DNA from: Cylindrodendrum hubeiense
Taxonomy: Eukaryota > Ascomycota > Sordariomycetes > Hypocreales > Nectriaceae
DNA: 64,000 nucleotides
Assembly: GCA_014621425.1 (NCBI GenBank)
Contig: JAANBB010000015.1
Location: 186,001 to 250,000 of the forward strand
Direction of reading: 5' to 3'
Shown: piece after piece, positions 45,912 to 59,890 of the stretch
Numbering within the stretch: position 1 is the stretch's first letter
How the letters are laid out: each line of letters opens with the position of its first letter
Made by a program: the position numbers and the translations under genes
Notes under the pieces: generated by a model
The model's database searches: none
The model's input: the letters and a program-made list of their open reading frames with translations, nothing else
Told to the model about the DNA's origin: nothing

Positions 45912-47376
45912 ATGAGGTTGCCGTTAGACGTTTCACCGCGTGAAGCGCTAGCAGCTCCCACCAAAGGTTCCCAGATTTATGTCCAAAGCATCGTCATTTT
46001 GATCGTCTCAATAAGCTCGATTCTTGGGGCTGGATGGATTATACTCAGTTTTTCCGTACGCTCATTCTTCATGTCATTGGTACTGGAAGCTCACACAGTG
46101 GCTGCACATCAGTGCTTCAGGACTCTAAGATCCTTCCGTCATCGCCTTATTCTGTCAGTAGGAAATAATTATCATGTGTTTCCAGCTATTGACAATGTGT
46201 AGCGGGCTGGCCATAAGTGATTTTATCATGGCATTCAACTTTCTCTTATCCACATCCATGAACATCGACAACAAATACATCGGAGCTCCCGAGCAAGCCG
46301 TGTTTTGCAGCTTCAACGGCTTCATGACCCAAGTCTTCGTTATCCAAACGGACTACTGGGTTTTGACAATCTCGATCTGCACATATTTCATTCTTGCGGA
46401 CCACAAGCATCTCACCTCCTGGGTTCAGGACCATGAAACGACGCTACTATTCATCCCATGGGCTTTCAGCCTCCTTTGGGCTGGGATAGGCTTGAAATTG
46501 GCGGGATATGGAGACATTGGAGCTTGTAAGTTTTATCGTGACGCAGAGATGAGAAGGTTTATTAACAAAAGGTCTAGGGTGCTGGTTCACATCCGACAAA
46601 GTCCGTCTATTCGCCAACTTTGTTCCACGATGGGTCATCATCTTCATAATCCTGGCCATGTATTCCCGTCTGTATTTCGTTCTTTACCGTGCTCACAGAA
46701 GTTTGCTCTCTTTTGGAGATTCGTCATCCGAACCATCTGCTCCCGGCGCTACGCAGGGTGATATGCAGATAAGTGGCGCATCAAGAGGCTTGGCCGATCA
46801 CACTAATCAGCTCGCACGAGGGCGTTATGGATCAGAAAAGACAGTCAAACGTCTTAGAACGGTTGGTAAAGTCCATCAAACTTTGTCACGAGGCGTCACG
46901 TTGACTTTTGGGTTTAGACGGCTCGACTGATGCTTATGTATCCCGTTGCATACATGCTTATTTGGTCACTCCCCACTGCCATCAGAATCTACCAGACTAC
47001 GCGTGGTCTCCCTGCCCCATTCGCACTGCAAACAATTGACAAAGTGAGCATTCATTTCGATTACGACATAATGGTGGACTAATGTGAGCACCCACAGTGC
47101 TGTATTGTCCTTCAAGGTCTTGTTGATGCAGCCATATACGGAATGAACGAGGGTTCTCGTAGACAATGGCGTGATCTCTTTTCTAGTTTCAGGATCTTCC
47201 CCCTCGGAGGGAGGAGTGGTGGCCCCCCTGTTAACTCGACCAGGAGAAGATGTCAAAGTATTACATCTACTCCTGGAGGTGAGGTGATGCGAGGTGACTC
47301 GGGCTCAAGTCTCGATATCATTCTTACTGAAACTCACAGTGCGGCAAGGATTACTGTGGATTTGCGGATGCAGTAA
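45912..47376 (+). CDS. cAMP-receptor-like / Git3-type G-protein-coupled receptor
   Basis: Six exons (45912..46055, 46113..46153, 46203..46525, 46578..46861, 46918..47043, 47098..47376) with introns of 49-57 nt join in phase to 398 residues. Seven helices are seen: SIVILIVSISSILGAGWIIL, LGLAISDFIMAFNFLL, a third with TDYWVLTISICTYFILAD, FIPWAFSLLWAGIGLKLAG, VPRWVIIFIILAMYSRLYFV, LMLMYPVAYMLIWSLPTAI and CCIVLQGLVDAAIYGMNEG. The extracellular motif GYGDIGAWCWFTSD, created by splicing, and the TLRSFRHRLILGLA loop are hallmarks of fungal cAMP-receptor-like GPCRs. Loop 3 and the C-terminal tail are Ser/Gly/Arg-rich and probably bind a G protein. The start is the first in-frame ATG and is less certain than the rest. 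The ligand is unknown. Confidence 0.85.
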
Positions 47377-48065
47377 TGCAGACATGGGACTCATTGTGAA
47401 GCGATTTAGAGATAATAGCGACGTTGCTAGATTTAGTACGGGGTTTACCGTTATGTATAGTAGTAGAATATCACATTTAGGAGTGTTAGTACAATTGATT
47501 AGATACACCCATTTACTCAACTTGACTTGTGGTAGTTCCCAAGGCAGTGAGCCAGTTTAGTAGGCAAAGGCATACAAAACAACCAAGAAGCGATGTAATG
47601 TAAGAGGGCCATTTCCGGGGTTCATTATAGTAACTCTTTATGATGGGTCGTAAGGTGGTACCTATAGTTGTAATAGTATTGCTAATTATTGCTTTCTTCA
47701 ATGTACCTTACGTCCAGATCCGCTGTTGCATTTACTCAAAATGAGTGTATTTGATGTGTAAAGATGCACATTCATCACTAGCTATAAACTGGAGGGGCTG
47801 TGGATATACAGCGATCTAGAAAGATCAAATAAAGTATGCTAGAACCTGCTTCTTGATGACAAAGGTCATGATGATGTGAAGGGTTTGAGAAATGAAGTAA
47901 GAAAATACAAACGAATCCCAAAGTCCTTGCTGTGGCGATGACGATGACTTCCTATAAGGATACAGTCATCAGATTATAGCGATACCTCCGTCTGATAACG
48001 GGAACCGCTATTGATAGTAGATGCCTGCTGGGTGTGATGACCGTAGGCCACTGTCGATTTCATGT
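47377..48065. other. intergenic, converging 3' ends
   Basis: 3' flanks of the GPCR and GH16 genes. Nothing else recognised. Confidence 0.6.
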
Positions 48066-48900
48066 TCAGGCTGTGTTATAGTACATCTTGATACTCTTAA
48101 TCTTGAAGGTTGCATCTTTAGCTGGAGGCCCCGCACTCCAGTTCTTATTGCCGCTTGACCAGTTGTTCCAGACCCAAGGGCCGGGTTCGCTTGGAACATC
48201 TTCAGTTGTTTGCCAAATTTGAACACCGTCAACGAAAAATTTGACCAAACCAGCCGTCCAATCGATACGATACTCATGCTCAGTGGTTGTCGGATTTGAA
48301 GGTGGAGTAACAGCTTTGTATGTGCTCTTCCCATCACCATTGGCGTCCTGGTTCGTAAACCAGAGTTTACGAGTGCCTTTATTGGAGAGAGAGTTGCGGT
48401 CAGAGAGCCACTCAATATCAGTCTCCTGGGTGTCTGACTTGTAAAGGAACATGCCTGGAATTTGCTTCGTGTCAGTCATCTGAATGTTGAACAGAATAGG
48501 GCTCCTTACCGTTACACACACCAGCAGGCTCACTCAGGATGGCCACAGTTCTCACACTCGCGTACTTTATGTTTCGTACATTGGTCACAACCTCGCCACA
48601 TTTATACGGCATTGCCGTCTGGCGACCGTTGACAAGAAGCTCAAGGTAGCCGTTGCGAACAACGGCGTTTGAGGGAATGAACAGGCGGGTATCGCCCGCG
48701 CCGTAGTTGCTTGCACTTAAGCCTACGGGCAGCTTGTTTCCCGTGAAGGTCCAGACGGCCTTCTTAGAGAACTGAGTCTTACCATCAACTATGTACTTGC
48801 CGTTCTTGAGCGTAGGCTCGGGAGAGACCGTCAAGCCGCTGACCAGCGGCATGGCGGTCGTCAGGCTCAAGGCCATCGTCAGGTAAGAAACGACATGCAT
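48066..48900 (-). CDS. secreted GH16-family glycosidase
   Basis: Exons 48900..48510 and 48454..48066 with a 55-nt intron give 259 residues. Residues 1-22 are a signal peptide (LTMALSLTTAMPLVSG). The catalytic signature is QETDIEW, with E141 as nucleophile, D143 as helper and E145 as acid/base, in the E-x-D-x-E spacing of GH16. The jelly-roll strands around it fit (VRNGYLELLVNG upstream; EHEYRIDWTAGLVKFFVDG and PWVWNNWSSGNKNW downstream). GH16 enzymes of this length cut or transfer beta-1,3(4)-glucans or related cell-wall polymers. The exact substrate cannot be read from sequence. No GPI signal or CBM is visible. Confidence 0.88.
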
Positions 48901-51102
48901 GGCGTATAATCAAGAACAATATGCTTTAGATGACTTGTCCAATGGTCTAAATGAGAGGCTCGTCGATCATTTAAACAGCAAATTCTAGCTATTCATGTTA
49001 GAATTAGACTTCCATGGCTAGAGTAAGCTCCCATTTAGACTGCGCCGACAGGAATGCGGCAAGACATATCTTGTTTTAAGCAAGAGACTTGTGACGATTG
49101 TTCTTGCTAGCGTCTCCACTCGACGCATTCTTCGGTTATCCCCGGCGAATGGGAGTATCGTGGGAATTGCAGCATGCCAAGTAACCTGCCTTTTAGCCCC
49201 AGAGCCAGTGGATATTTGATGGCCTTTAGTCGCCCGTTCTTGCTACGTGACGTAATGGCCAAGAGAGCAAGAGGGATTAAGAAAGTACGAATACGCCAAT
49301 GTTGTCGCTGGCCTCTTGTGTGGCTCGCAACATTAAACCCCGAAAGGTAATAGTGCGCGCCAGGTGTATGTAATGACTAGCAACCGATGATAGGTCCGCC
49401 GATACAGGTCCGCCCAGGATCGAGAACAGTGCTACCCGGGACCCCGTAGACAAGATGGCAAACCCTACAGCCACGCGTTCCATTGACATGTTTCATCTCG
49501 CTGTGCAAGCAAGCCACAAAACGCGAGGGCCACACGGTTCGACAGCGTGGGCCGCTTGGCAAGTTGGGGTAATTCACATGTGGTAGGATAATCGCGTAGG
49601 AAAATGGCTGCTTCTCAGGCAGTGGTGTTTTTCATTTGGGACGATTCCTGTGGACAGATCGGCTGCGAGTGAGAGGGCACCCATGAAAAGACACTAACCA
49701 ATGTGATAACAACTACCAGAAGCCAAATTATGCGTTAAAATCTGTACATACCTTGGCAACAACTACTGACCGAATACACGTAGCGAAACGTCACTGAACA
49801 AAAGAAATTCATACCCGCCATTCCACCATTCCACCATCACCTCTCGTTCACACAGGTTGGCTCGCTGTAGATCGCCGGCCCATACTAGGGCCACTCAATC
49901 GAAGACGTGTGCTAAAAAACTGTCGCCTGCGATAAGCGAAAAAGTCTCCCCGCACTCTCTAGACAAGGTGAGGCTTGGAATGCCGAGCTGAAGCTGGATG
50001 GCGGTTACGTCACGGCGTCAGCCACGCCGTAATCTACAGCCCCGGCGTATCCGTGAGCCATTGCGACTTGGTCGGCCCTGGCTGTCTTTCAGAGGATGCC
50101 CGCGAGTCGAGTAGGTAGTACATCTGCCTGCCAAGCTAGCTAGGGAAGCGAGGGGCTTGACGTTCTCGGCACAATTGGGTGGCCGCGGGCCCGGGCGGGT
50201 CCCTGACACCCTTACGAAGTCGCGTCATGCCGAGACGCGAACAGAGCCCGTGTTGCTTGGAGGAGCGGGATTCATTTCTGATTAAGCAGTGAGTTGCGAA
50301 CACTAGCATTCTATCTCTCCATAAATGCTCTATCCGTATACAAGTCTCAAGCAGGAAGATCTGGCTGTGTGTTTCATCAAGACGGCAGAGGCGGAAATGC
50401 AAGCTGCTGCAAGTGGCGCTATTCTCTAGTGTTGATACTCATTCATTGATGGCTTACGCTAACCCCAAATGGTCCCACACTGGCATCGCTCAACAAGAGA
50501 CCGTACTCAATCTAAAAATCACTGAGGCGGCATTTCGGGATAGTTTTGATATGAGAGCAATCACGTAGGTGATCCTGCAATTTTTGCACACAACCTCTAT
50601 AGGGATGCGAAGTCCACTGTTGATTGATGATTGTGTATGTGGCATTGCTGCCTTGCTTTTCTCACATTCGAATACCTTTAGCGCAAGCTTCTTAGATTTC
50701 GGGCTGAGCAAGCTAATCTCCAGTTGGATTTAGCCATACTTGTGGGGTCCGTAGTACTGTCAGGTACATTTGGGCCTCTTCAAGTCTGGCAAAATGCCTT
50801 GTGAAAGAAACAGTCTAGCTTTGCCTCAAGTATCCCCAGTAGCCCCCATCATACACGTGTCATCCTTGGTCAATGTGACAAATCCACCCAAGACAACACC
50901 AACCTACTTTACGTCAGGAATGTTGCGGATTACCGTTGACCGAACCATGCTTAATAATAACTCCATTTCCAATAGCAGTAAGTCATTCAATGAGACATCT
51001 TCACGGGGTTTATTTGCATTTCCTAGTTCATGTAAATAGAATATAAAAAGACATATTATTGCGGTGCCCAACTTGTTGCCCAGTTTCTTAAATACACAAA
51101 CA
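48901..51102. other. long intergenic region, no gene seen
   Basis: About 2.2 kb. It contains the GH16 promoter and the 3' flank of the regulator gene. Open stretches on the minus strand near 49277-50402 are GC-rich but carry no recognised domain. Confidence 0.5.
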
Positions 51103-52793
51103 CTACGTATTGACCATGTGTCTTAAATAATTAAGAACAAATGGATCTCTCTCTCGGGTATTAAAGTCGTCGATTTTCTCCTCGATCGGTTTCGAAAATT
51201 CCAGCATAAACTGGAGCATCCAGCGATCTAGACAAAATGAACTATTTCTGCTTGTTAGGCAGGCGTTGTGAAAGGCTTTCAATCTGCTGATTGAAGTAGA
51301 AACGACAGGCCAGTAAGAATGAAGTGTTGAAAGTGTCTCAAAGTTAGACTCTAAGCGAGATTTCGCCACCGATATCTCTTTGTCATCGGGACTGAAGAGC
51401 ACCGTGTGAAGCTGCGCGGTTGAAGCAAGCACAAGGATATGTCCGAGAAGGGAATATAGAACATCAGTATCTGTTCGCTCTTTTGCCTGAGATACAATTT
51501 TGCAAAGGTTTGCGGCATGAACTTTGCACTTTCTAGCATAGATTCGCGCGGAATCAGCAGTTATGGGCTCATCCGAATTTTCGCTGAGATGTAAAAATTG
51601 GTAAAAGAGAAGTTGTCCAGCATGATTGTAATTGATGTGGAGACTGATGAATATACGCCCGAAGCCTTTGTTGGCCCAGTAATTTAAGTTGGCTTCGGTG
51701 TACTGCATTTGAGATGGCAACTCAGATACCCAATCGTCGAGAGACTTTGATAGAGGATGCACCAAATCTTTGGCCGTTTCTGTGTTCGGGCTCCTAGCCA
51801 CAATTTTGACACAGAGATTGTTGATTTCATTTAGTAGCTTGTTAAGTCTCACCATATGAGCAAGTACTGAAAACGAAAGGTGTTCTGGTTGAATTGTTGT
51901 CATCTCGATTGAGGGTTCCAGATCTTCTAGGTCCCCCGGCTTGAGTTGTGCAAATGCCAACTCCCCCATTGGCAGTGGGATCTCCTCGGTTGGCTCGATT
52001 ATCCTGGGTAGACAAAGAGCGGATGATATCCAGGTATCCGAAGTAATCAGAGACCACCAAACTATGAAGCACAGGTGTTAGCGTTTTTCTTTGGTATCCA
52101 CGTGGTGTACTTACCTCTGCGATTTACTTCCCGGTCGATTTGTGTCATTACTGGAGCATTGGGGAGATCTATTAACATAGCCACCCTACAAGCGATGGAA
52201 TAGTAAATAGACTCTGTGCTTGGCTCTCCTTCATTCACAGAGTTGGCCGCCAATAGAATGCATGCCTGAACAGTTGTCAAGGAAATTTCGTGCAGGTCAA
52301 GAAGTTTCTCTGCTTCTTTGGCATAAGGGCGTCCTCGAACCCATGCATCAATGCCAACAAGGCTATGGTGTGATGAGAAGCGAGCAGAGAGAGCGATGAC
52401 TCCAAAGAAGATAATCTTGGGTACGGATCCATCTCTGACGGCTGCTTTAAACGTTGCCCGGTGAAATATGTTTGGAAAGGAGATGTGGATGTATCGAAAA
52501 TACAAATCCACTAGCTCCTCGCGCAAAGCTTGATCGGGAATAAATGCTGATGAAGTCTGAACCGTGGCACAACCCTGATGATTCAGAAGAGGTTCGTAGG
52601 CTATGGTCACAGACTGAGCCGCTTGACGATCGATAGAACACTTCAAGTTTCGCTGAATGCAAAAACTGCAGCTTGTACCTCGTCCTGTCCGGTAACATTT
52701 CTTTCGTCGACTCCTGCAAGCGGTGAGGGTGGAACAAAGTGGGATGTGGATTGACACCTACCGACAAGCCAAGCAAGCTGATTGAGGTCTCAT
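51103..52793 (-). CDS. Zn2Cys6 fungal transcription factor
   Basis: Exons 52793..52762, 52713..52115 and 52061..51103 with introns of 48 and 53 nt join in phase to 529 residues. The short first exon supplies MRPQSACLACR, completing the DNA-binding cluster C7-x2-C10-x6-C17-x8-C26-x2-C29-x6-C36 with the basic SRRKK stretch. Residues about 80-400 are the fungal-specific transcription-factor domain: FRYIHISFPNIFHRATF, LLAANSVNEGEPSTESIYYSI as the middle-homology region, and RVWWSLITSDTW. The gene is divergent from the GH78 rhamnosidase with a 1.1 kb shared upstream region, and glycoside-related genes follow, so it is a good candidate local activator of that set. This regulatory link is inference from position. 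Confidence 0.9.
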
Positions 52794-53896
52794 GAGTGTG
52801 GAGTTTGCACTGGCACAATGAAAAAAGTGGAGGACTTGACAATCAAGCCTTAATCATCAATACTCTGTTGATGGATGCTTTGCTGGTCAAACCTTTGTCC
52901 ATGCAACCCATGGAAATGGGTTGTAAAAGTGCGGGGTTTGATAAAACTCGTCTCGGGACTCTTTCTCAAGTTGGCCCTCCTGGACCCGTGCTTTCTTTCA
53001 AAGTCACCCCTCCCCGGCTTCATCCCCGGCCACAATAAAACAAGATATACACACGCTACAGGCATATACGCGTATCCGTATTTTGGATACGGAGTAGCCC
53101 ACACCATGTCCAATCTAACGCTATCCAGGAATTCAACCATTCGATAATTATTCTTCGGGTAGCTTTCTCCGCAGATTTATCCCCCATTCAACCATGCACT
53201 CGAATGTTGGTTCGATCGGTTAGCTATGATTACCATGTTCACTCTCGTAATGAGTTGGCGTAGATGGAGACCAGCAGCTGCCCTTACTCAAAGTATCCCG
53301 GATTCCGTCCGAACTTGCTGACGCTCATGTGATATGCTGCTGTCGGTCAAGCATTCGGCCGACTAAGAAGAGCCCACTTATACACCACATGGTTGATTCT
53401 AATCCTTGTAATGCCGCCAGGTTTTCCGACGTGAAGCGCACTACACCCCCCACTCCAGCAATACCCCACAGCCCCTTTCTTTTTCCCTCTCGGCATTCGG
53501 TGTAATCCACCAGGTCGGTTCGCTCGCCAGCATTGAGCCCGAGCTACAAACCGACTCCAGAATGAGGTGTGATAATGCACTTACTTGGGTACAGCCTCGA
53601 TTACCCCGCATTGTTCGCCAGCCCGATCTCTTGGCTTCGGCTTCAGCTCTTCAATCCAGCCAAAGGTGCCGAGCTAAATGCAGCTTTGAGACTAAGCAGT
53701 GGCACGACTTAGTAAAATGCTGCGCTCGGACGATTGTATGGGAGTAAGTCGGGCGGGGTGAGTGGACACTTGTTTGGCCAAAGAGCTTGCATTTTAGGAC
53801 CCCAAATACAGATAAAAGACAGCGGACTCCAGGAGTGGGGAATTTGGCAAGCTGAAGCGAATATCCTCGAAGCCAACTCTCTTCCCTCTCTTCATC
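52794..53896. promoter_or_regulatory. shared upstream region between regulator and GH78 gene
   Basis: About 1.1 kb between divergently transcribed genes, with no supported coding sequence. A TATA-like agataaaaga lies near 53809-53818, about 80 bases before the rhamnosidase ATG. A CGG triplet cluster at 53344-53361 is listed separately. Confidence 0.55.
53344..53361. promoter_or_regulatory. candidate Zn2Cys6 binding site (CGG-N9-CGG-CCG)
   Basis: The sequence cggtcaagcattcggccg contains two direct CGG triplets nine bases apart, and the second abuts CCG. Zn2Cys6 proteins bind paired CGG triplets, and the site lies between a Zn2Cys6 gene and its presumed target. CGG is common, so this could be chance. 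Confidence 0.25.
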
Positions 53897-56618
53897 ATGA
53901 AGATTCATGTTCTCAATGCCGCTCTCCTCGTTTGTATGTTGTCCTGTTCCGGACAGGCATCCGAAACTTGGTCCCAGAACAGTGCCAGAGGTTCAAAGTA
54001 CGCCAAAGTCCATATCATCTGCCGTTCCATTGCTTACAGTGTCCAGGAAAACTCAATTCCATCCAATTGGGCTTGCATTGGGTACTCGGCCGTCAATTTA
54101 TGGTGGAGCTTTCCACCAGTTCTCATTGAACCAGACCGTACCCTTCGCGACTCTAGACTATGGGGTTGAGGTTGCAGGCTATCCATCCTTTAAAATCAAA
54201 TCTGTTTCAGGGCCGGTGCAAATTGAAGTCAAATACTCCGAAGAAGCGTCAGGCCTCAATCACAACTTCTCGGATGGGCCATTTCCCTATGCGGTCGCAC
54301 TGGCCAACACGTATCGAGTCGAAACTTTTGAAATCACCAAACCGGGGCAAATCGACGCCTTCCTACTCCAAGGCGGCCAAAGGTGGCAGTCGATTGAGCT
54401 GATCACAAAGGGCAGTGTCTCCTTTGAATCAGTCAGCTTCACCGCCAGCGTTGCGGTTGTCGATGTAGATGATCTCCCTGGAAGTTTCTCATGCGACGAT
54501 GAGGTTCTTAATGAAATTTGGAAGGTAAGTCTGTCTCTGACTATCTATTCAAATAGCCCTCAAACTAATTATATACAGCTTGGGGCAAGAGCCGCTAGTG
54601 TATCCTGCGTGGAACCTGGAAGTCAAAAAACCATGTGGGAGATTGACCCTAAGAATGGCGCTTTCGTTCGAGGTATGAGATCAGGCATCACTACCTTGGG
54701 GGCCTTCTTTGAGAACTATACACTGGAATTCGACACGAAGGTCGACAAAGGTGGCATTGGCTGGACTGTGGTATGAATTTCTGGCTTATTCCTACATTAT
54801 GCATTCACTAAACGATACGTCCAGGCCTTCCCACTTGCGTCACCTGCTCAGGGAATTCAACTCAACTTAGTTGCCGACAACCAACCATTTGTGAATGCAA
54901 ACAAGACCTTAATGCGGCCAAACTCAATTCTGTTTGGCTACGGCTACTCGTTCGTCAATGTTACGACGCTTTCCTCATGGCATCTAGACACATTCAGCGT
55001 GCCCTTTTCTGTCAAGGACAACAAATGGTACAGAGTCAAGACTGTACTCGATGGCAAGAGAATCTCCGTGTCTATAGATAATGCTGATGTTTTCAATGTT
55101 TCAATGAGCAACTACCAAGTCGGTTCCAGCCGATTTCAAGATGGTGTTATTCCTAGCAAAGGCTCATTTGGCTTCGGCGGCTGGCAAGACCAAGCGGGTT
55201 ACTTCAAAAACATTTTTGCCTACGACACTGCGAACAAAACAGAGATATATCGAAATCCCTTGACAGATGATTCAGAAGATGGTGTGGTAAGAGAATACGG
55301 GGTCCGCGCCAATTATAGAGGCGCCTGTCTAGACGGTCCAAAACGTGATCGCCTGATTTGGCTTGGCGATTTTCTGCATACTGTCCGCGTCATTGGTACC
55401 AGCACGTCGAGGTTTGACTTGGCACGAGATACTCTCCAGACTCTTGTCGATTGGCAAACTTCGAGCGGGCTTCTTCCGTATGCTCCTCCGCTCGGTTATG
55501 ATCCTGTGGAGGCCTCGTACGCCTTCGCTCGGGGTGGGGCATCTTACTTCATGGGGCAAGAAGTGTACGGAATTATCTTACCTGACTACCAGATATTGGG
55601 CATACTATCTTTCACAGAGTATATCCGGATTACCAACGACTTAGCATTTGCGAAGAAGACCTGGTCTCAGTGGAGATCTAACTTGCAATACCTTACGGCA
55701 AACATTCAATCTAGCACAACTGGACTGCTCTCGTTGCCGGGAGCTTTCTTAGGCCCCTCTGACGGAGGCTCTGCAATCAATTGTGCCCTTTTGCAGGCTT
55801 TGTCGGAGATGGCTGATGTTGCAACCGCTATCAAGGAGAAATCGGATGCATCCGCCTACAGAGAAATATCAAAGAGCCTGACATTGGCTGTGAATCATAA
55901 TCTCTGGAATGAGAAACTTGGTTCATACAGCACTTCACCCAGCGATGTAGATGGGATGTCTCTCAATAGCATTTCATTCTGTATCACGTCCGGAGCTGCC
56001 ACCGCGGCTAAGGCGGTTCGTCTCCTTGAAACTCTCAAAAGTCTGCAGCTCCATCCTAGATACAAGGATTCAACTGCTAGCAGCTCATCTGACCCTGACG
56101 TCAAAATCTCACCAAACACGAATGGGTTTCTACTTTCAGCTCTTCTCGCTCAAAATACGGAAGCGACAGGGATCACCTTGATGAGCTTGATCAAGAGCTT
56201 ATGGACTCCTATGATATCAAACAAAGAGACGAGTACCGGGGCTAGCTGGGAATACGTGGATCAAAGGGGCAATCCTGGCCTAGGACTTTTTACTAGTCTC
56301 TCGCATCCCTGGGGCGGCGCTCCGACCTACGTCTTGACACGTGGGGTGGCAGGTATCCGGCAAGCTGACGGTGTGGATGGCTTCGGGTATAAAAACTGGG
56401 TAATCTCTCCTCAAATGGGGCTTCATATGGGCCTGAAATGGGCGAAAGCCAAAGTTTCGACGGCGTTTGGTACTCTTGAAGTCAAATGGCAACTGAGTCG
56501 TGGTGTTATGAAGGTTACCATCAAGGCTCCCAACAAAACCAGCGGTATTTTCAAGCTTGGAAGTACAACAAAGATGCTCTCTGGTGGAAACTACTACAGT
56601 TTCACGGTCAAATTGTAA
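53897..56618 (+). CDS. secreted alpha-L-rhamnosidase, GH78 family
   Basis: Exons 53897..53997, 54047..54524, 54579..54770 and 54825..56618 give 854 residues. The first intron (49 nt, GTACGC donor, CCAG acceptor) keeps phase and preserves a signal peptide (LNAALLVCMLSCSGQA). The beta-sandwich region (VPFATLDYGVEVAGYPSF, ALANTYRVETFEITKPG, LLQGGQRWQSIEL) precedes the (alpha/alpha)6 catalytic barrel, which starts near YRGACLDGPKRDRLIWLGD. That Asp/Glu-bearing block and the later STGASWEYVDQRGNPGLG and SLSHPWGGAPTYVLTRGVAG are characteristic of fungal GH78. GH78 releases terminal alpha-L-rhamnose from flavonoid or saponin glycosides and pectin. The exact N-terminal exon border is the least sure part. 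Neighbours are a divergent regulator, a beta-glucosidase and a sugar transporter. Confidence 0.9.
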
Positions 56619-58314
56619 TTGAGGAGTTCTTTTCTCTTTGCACACAGAGCAGAAATGCTAGTCCATGCAACCTGTTGCTAACGCGTCCTTTATGTTGCAG
56701 TCCAAGTCCTCAGCTTTCTAGTTCTTGTTTAAATTATTTGCGTTTGCGCAATTCACTGTCAAAAACATGCTCCGTCCCCCATTCATTGAAGTGTACACCT
56801 ACTGTCTCACCCTAAAGTGTAGCCAAAGCTTTAGCTGTAGCTGCCATCATTTAGCCTTGTTGCACTTTTGCTTCAATACTTTGGGGACCACTATGCACAT
56901 TTCTTAAATATTTTATTTATTCCCATCTATTCGGTCACAGAATACGAATACTCTTTTCGTTATTTCACTACATGACAAGAGACGGGTCTCGGCTATAGGG
57001 TAAGTGTCGTCTCGAAATTCGATGATTGCGATTTTATGATCAATCGGACTCGCATGTTGAGCGTTTAACCGACATGCGGTGAATTTAGCATCATGGTGAA
57101 TGATTGTAGTTCTCAAGTTTGCCGTACATATCTACATTTAGCTTGCGGGGGTGGATGCGTCAACACCGCTTCAAGACCTAGCAGTGGCAAATTCATCCAT
57201 CACTCCAACGTAAGACAACTCCCATATTATTAAGAAAAGCCCAATAAAACATAAATGTTCCTCAAACACGCTTGAGGGCGTCTTTAACATGCAAACAGCT
57301 AATATTACGAATATGATTTCGGGGCTCGTGACCCAATGCATTGGTGCTGTTGGCTGGTTGACCGACATTGCGATTGTGGACTAACTGGGGTATAGTGGGT
57401 CAAGCTAAAGTACGCCTTGCATCGGTGCGATACGAGTATTATCAGAATACGAGTATTATTGTGATACGAGTATTCACGCAAGGTCGGGGCTGACGATGAC
57501 CCGCTAGGCAATTTGGTCGATTCGACATTTTGATGGACTTCTAATACCCCTAGCGGCTATAGCAGAAGCTCGGCTCTAGTGGCATTGTTCATGCCACACT
57601 GGTGAATGCACTTGTATCCCATTCATTGCACAAGCTATACGTTAGCAAGATAGCTCGGCAGCGGATACCCCGAGCTAGCCCTGACTTGCACTGTTGAAAG
57701 AGCCAAGGCCATTCCGCGCTCATCCCGATACCTGAGTGCCAAGCTCTGAACAGCCGGATGGACAATGGAACAACTGCAGGTCTGTTTGCTGACGGGCTGT
57801 GTGCTGAAAAAATTGGGCTACGTTTATTGTAGTCAATACCCGAGCAGGTGGTCAAAACCGTCTGTGACATTGGCCTGAAGACTACTGATCTGCGAGAGTA
57901 ATGAGTCGGACGTATGCCTCGACTATTATGATGCATCCCGAAGGTTGCTCCCGCTCAGATCATATTCAGACATGCGGATATGATCATCTCGGAAACTGAT
58001 GTAAACTTTCCACTTAAGATGTACAAGTCACGAGTATATGGAGGTTGTGAGCTCTCCATTACCTGGCAGTCTGTTGCGTATTTGTTGAGGTGTCTGCTAA
58101 TATACCAGGAAAAGAAATTAAAGATGGGTACGTATCACTGAAATACTAAATTGAAAGGGATTTTTGGGAAAGCAAATGCACTGAGGAAGTATCATGATAG
58201 TGAATAAATATTTTCCATGAATTGTACCCGAAGTGTTAAGCGGACACCATCAATGGGAGCGAGTATAACATACTGTCATTCATGGTAGAAAACCACTTTG
58301 TCTGCCGGACCGAG
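56619..58314. other. intergenic, converging 3' ends
   Basis: About 1.7 kb between the GH78 and GH1 genes. Apart from the 17-bp triplicate at 57430-57474 there is no supported feature. Confidence 0.55.
57430..57474. repeat. three copies of an 11-bp core with exact 17-bp period
   Basis: The core atacgagtatt occurs at 57430, 57447 and 57464. The 6-bp spacers differ. It lies between the 3' ends of two glycosidase genes. Confidence 0.85.
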
Positions 58315-59890
<1,576 letters not shown>

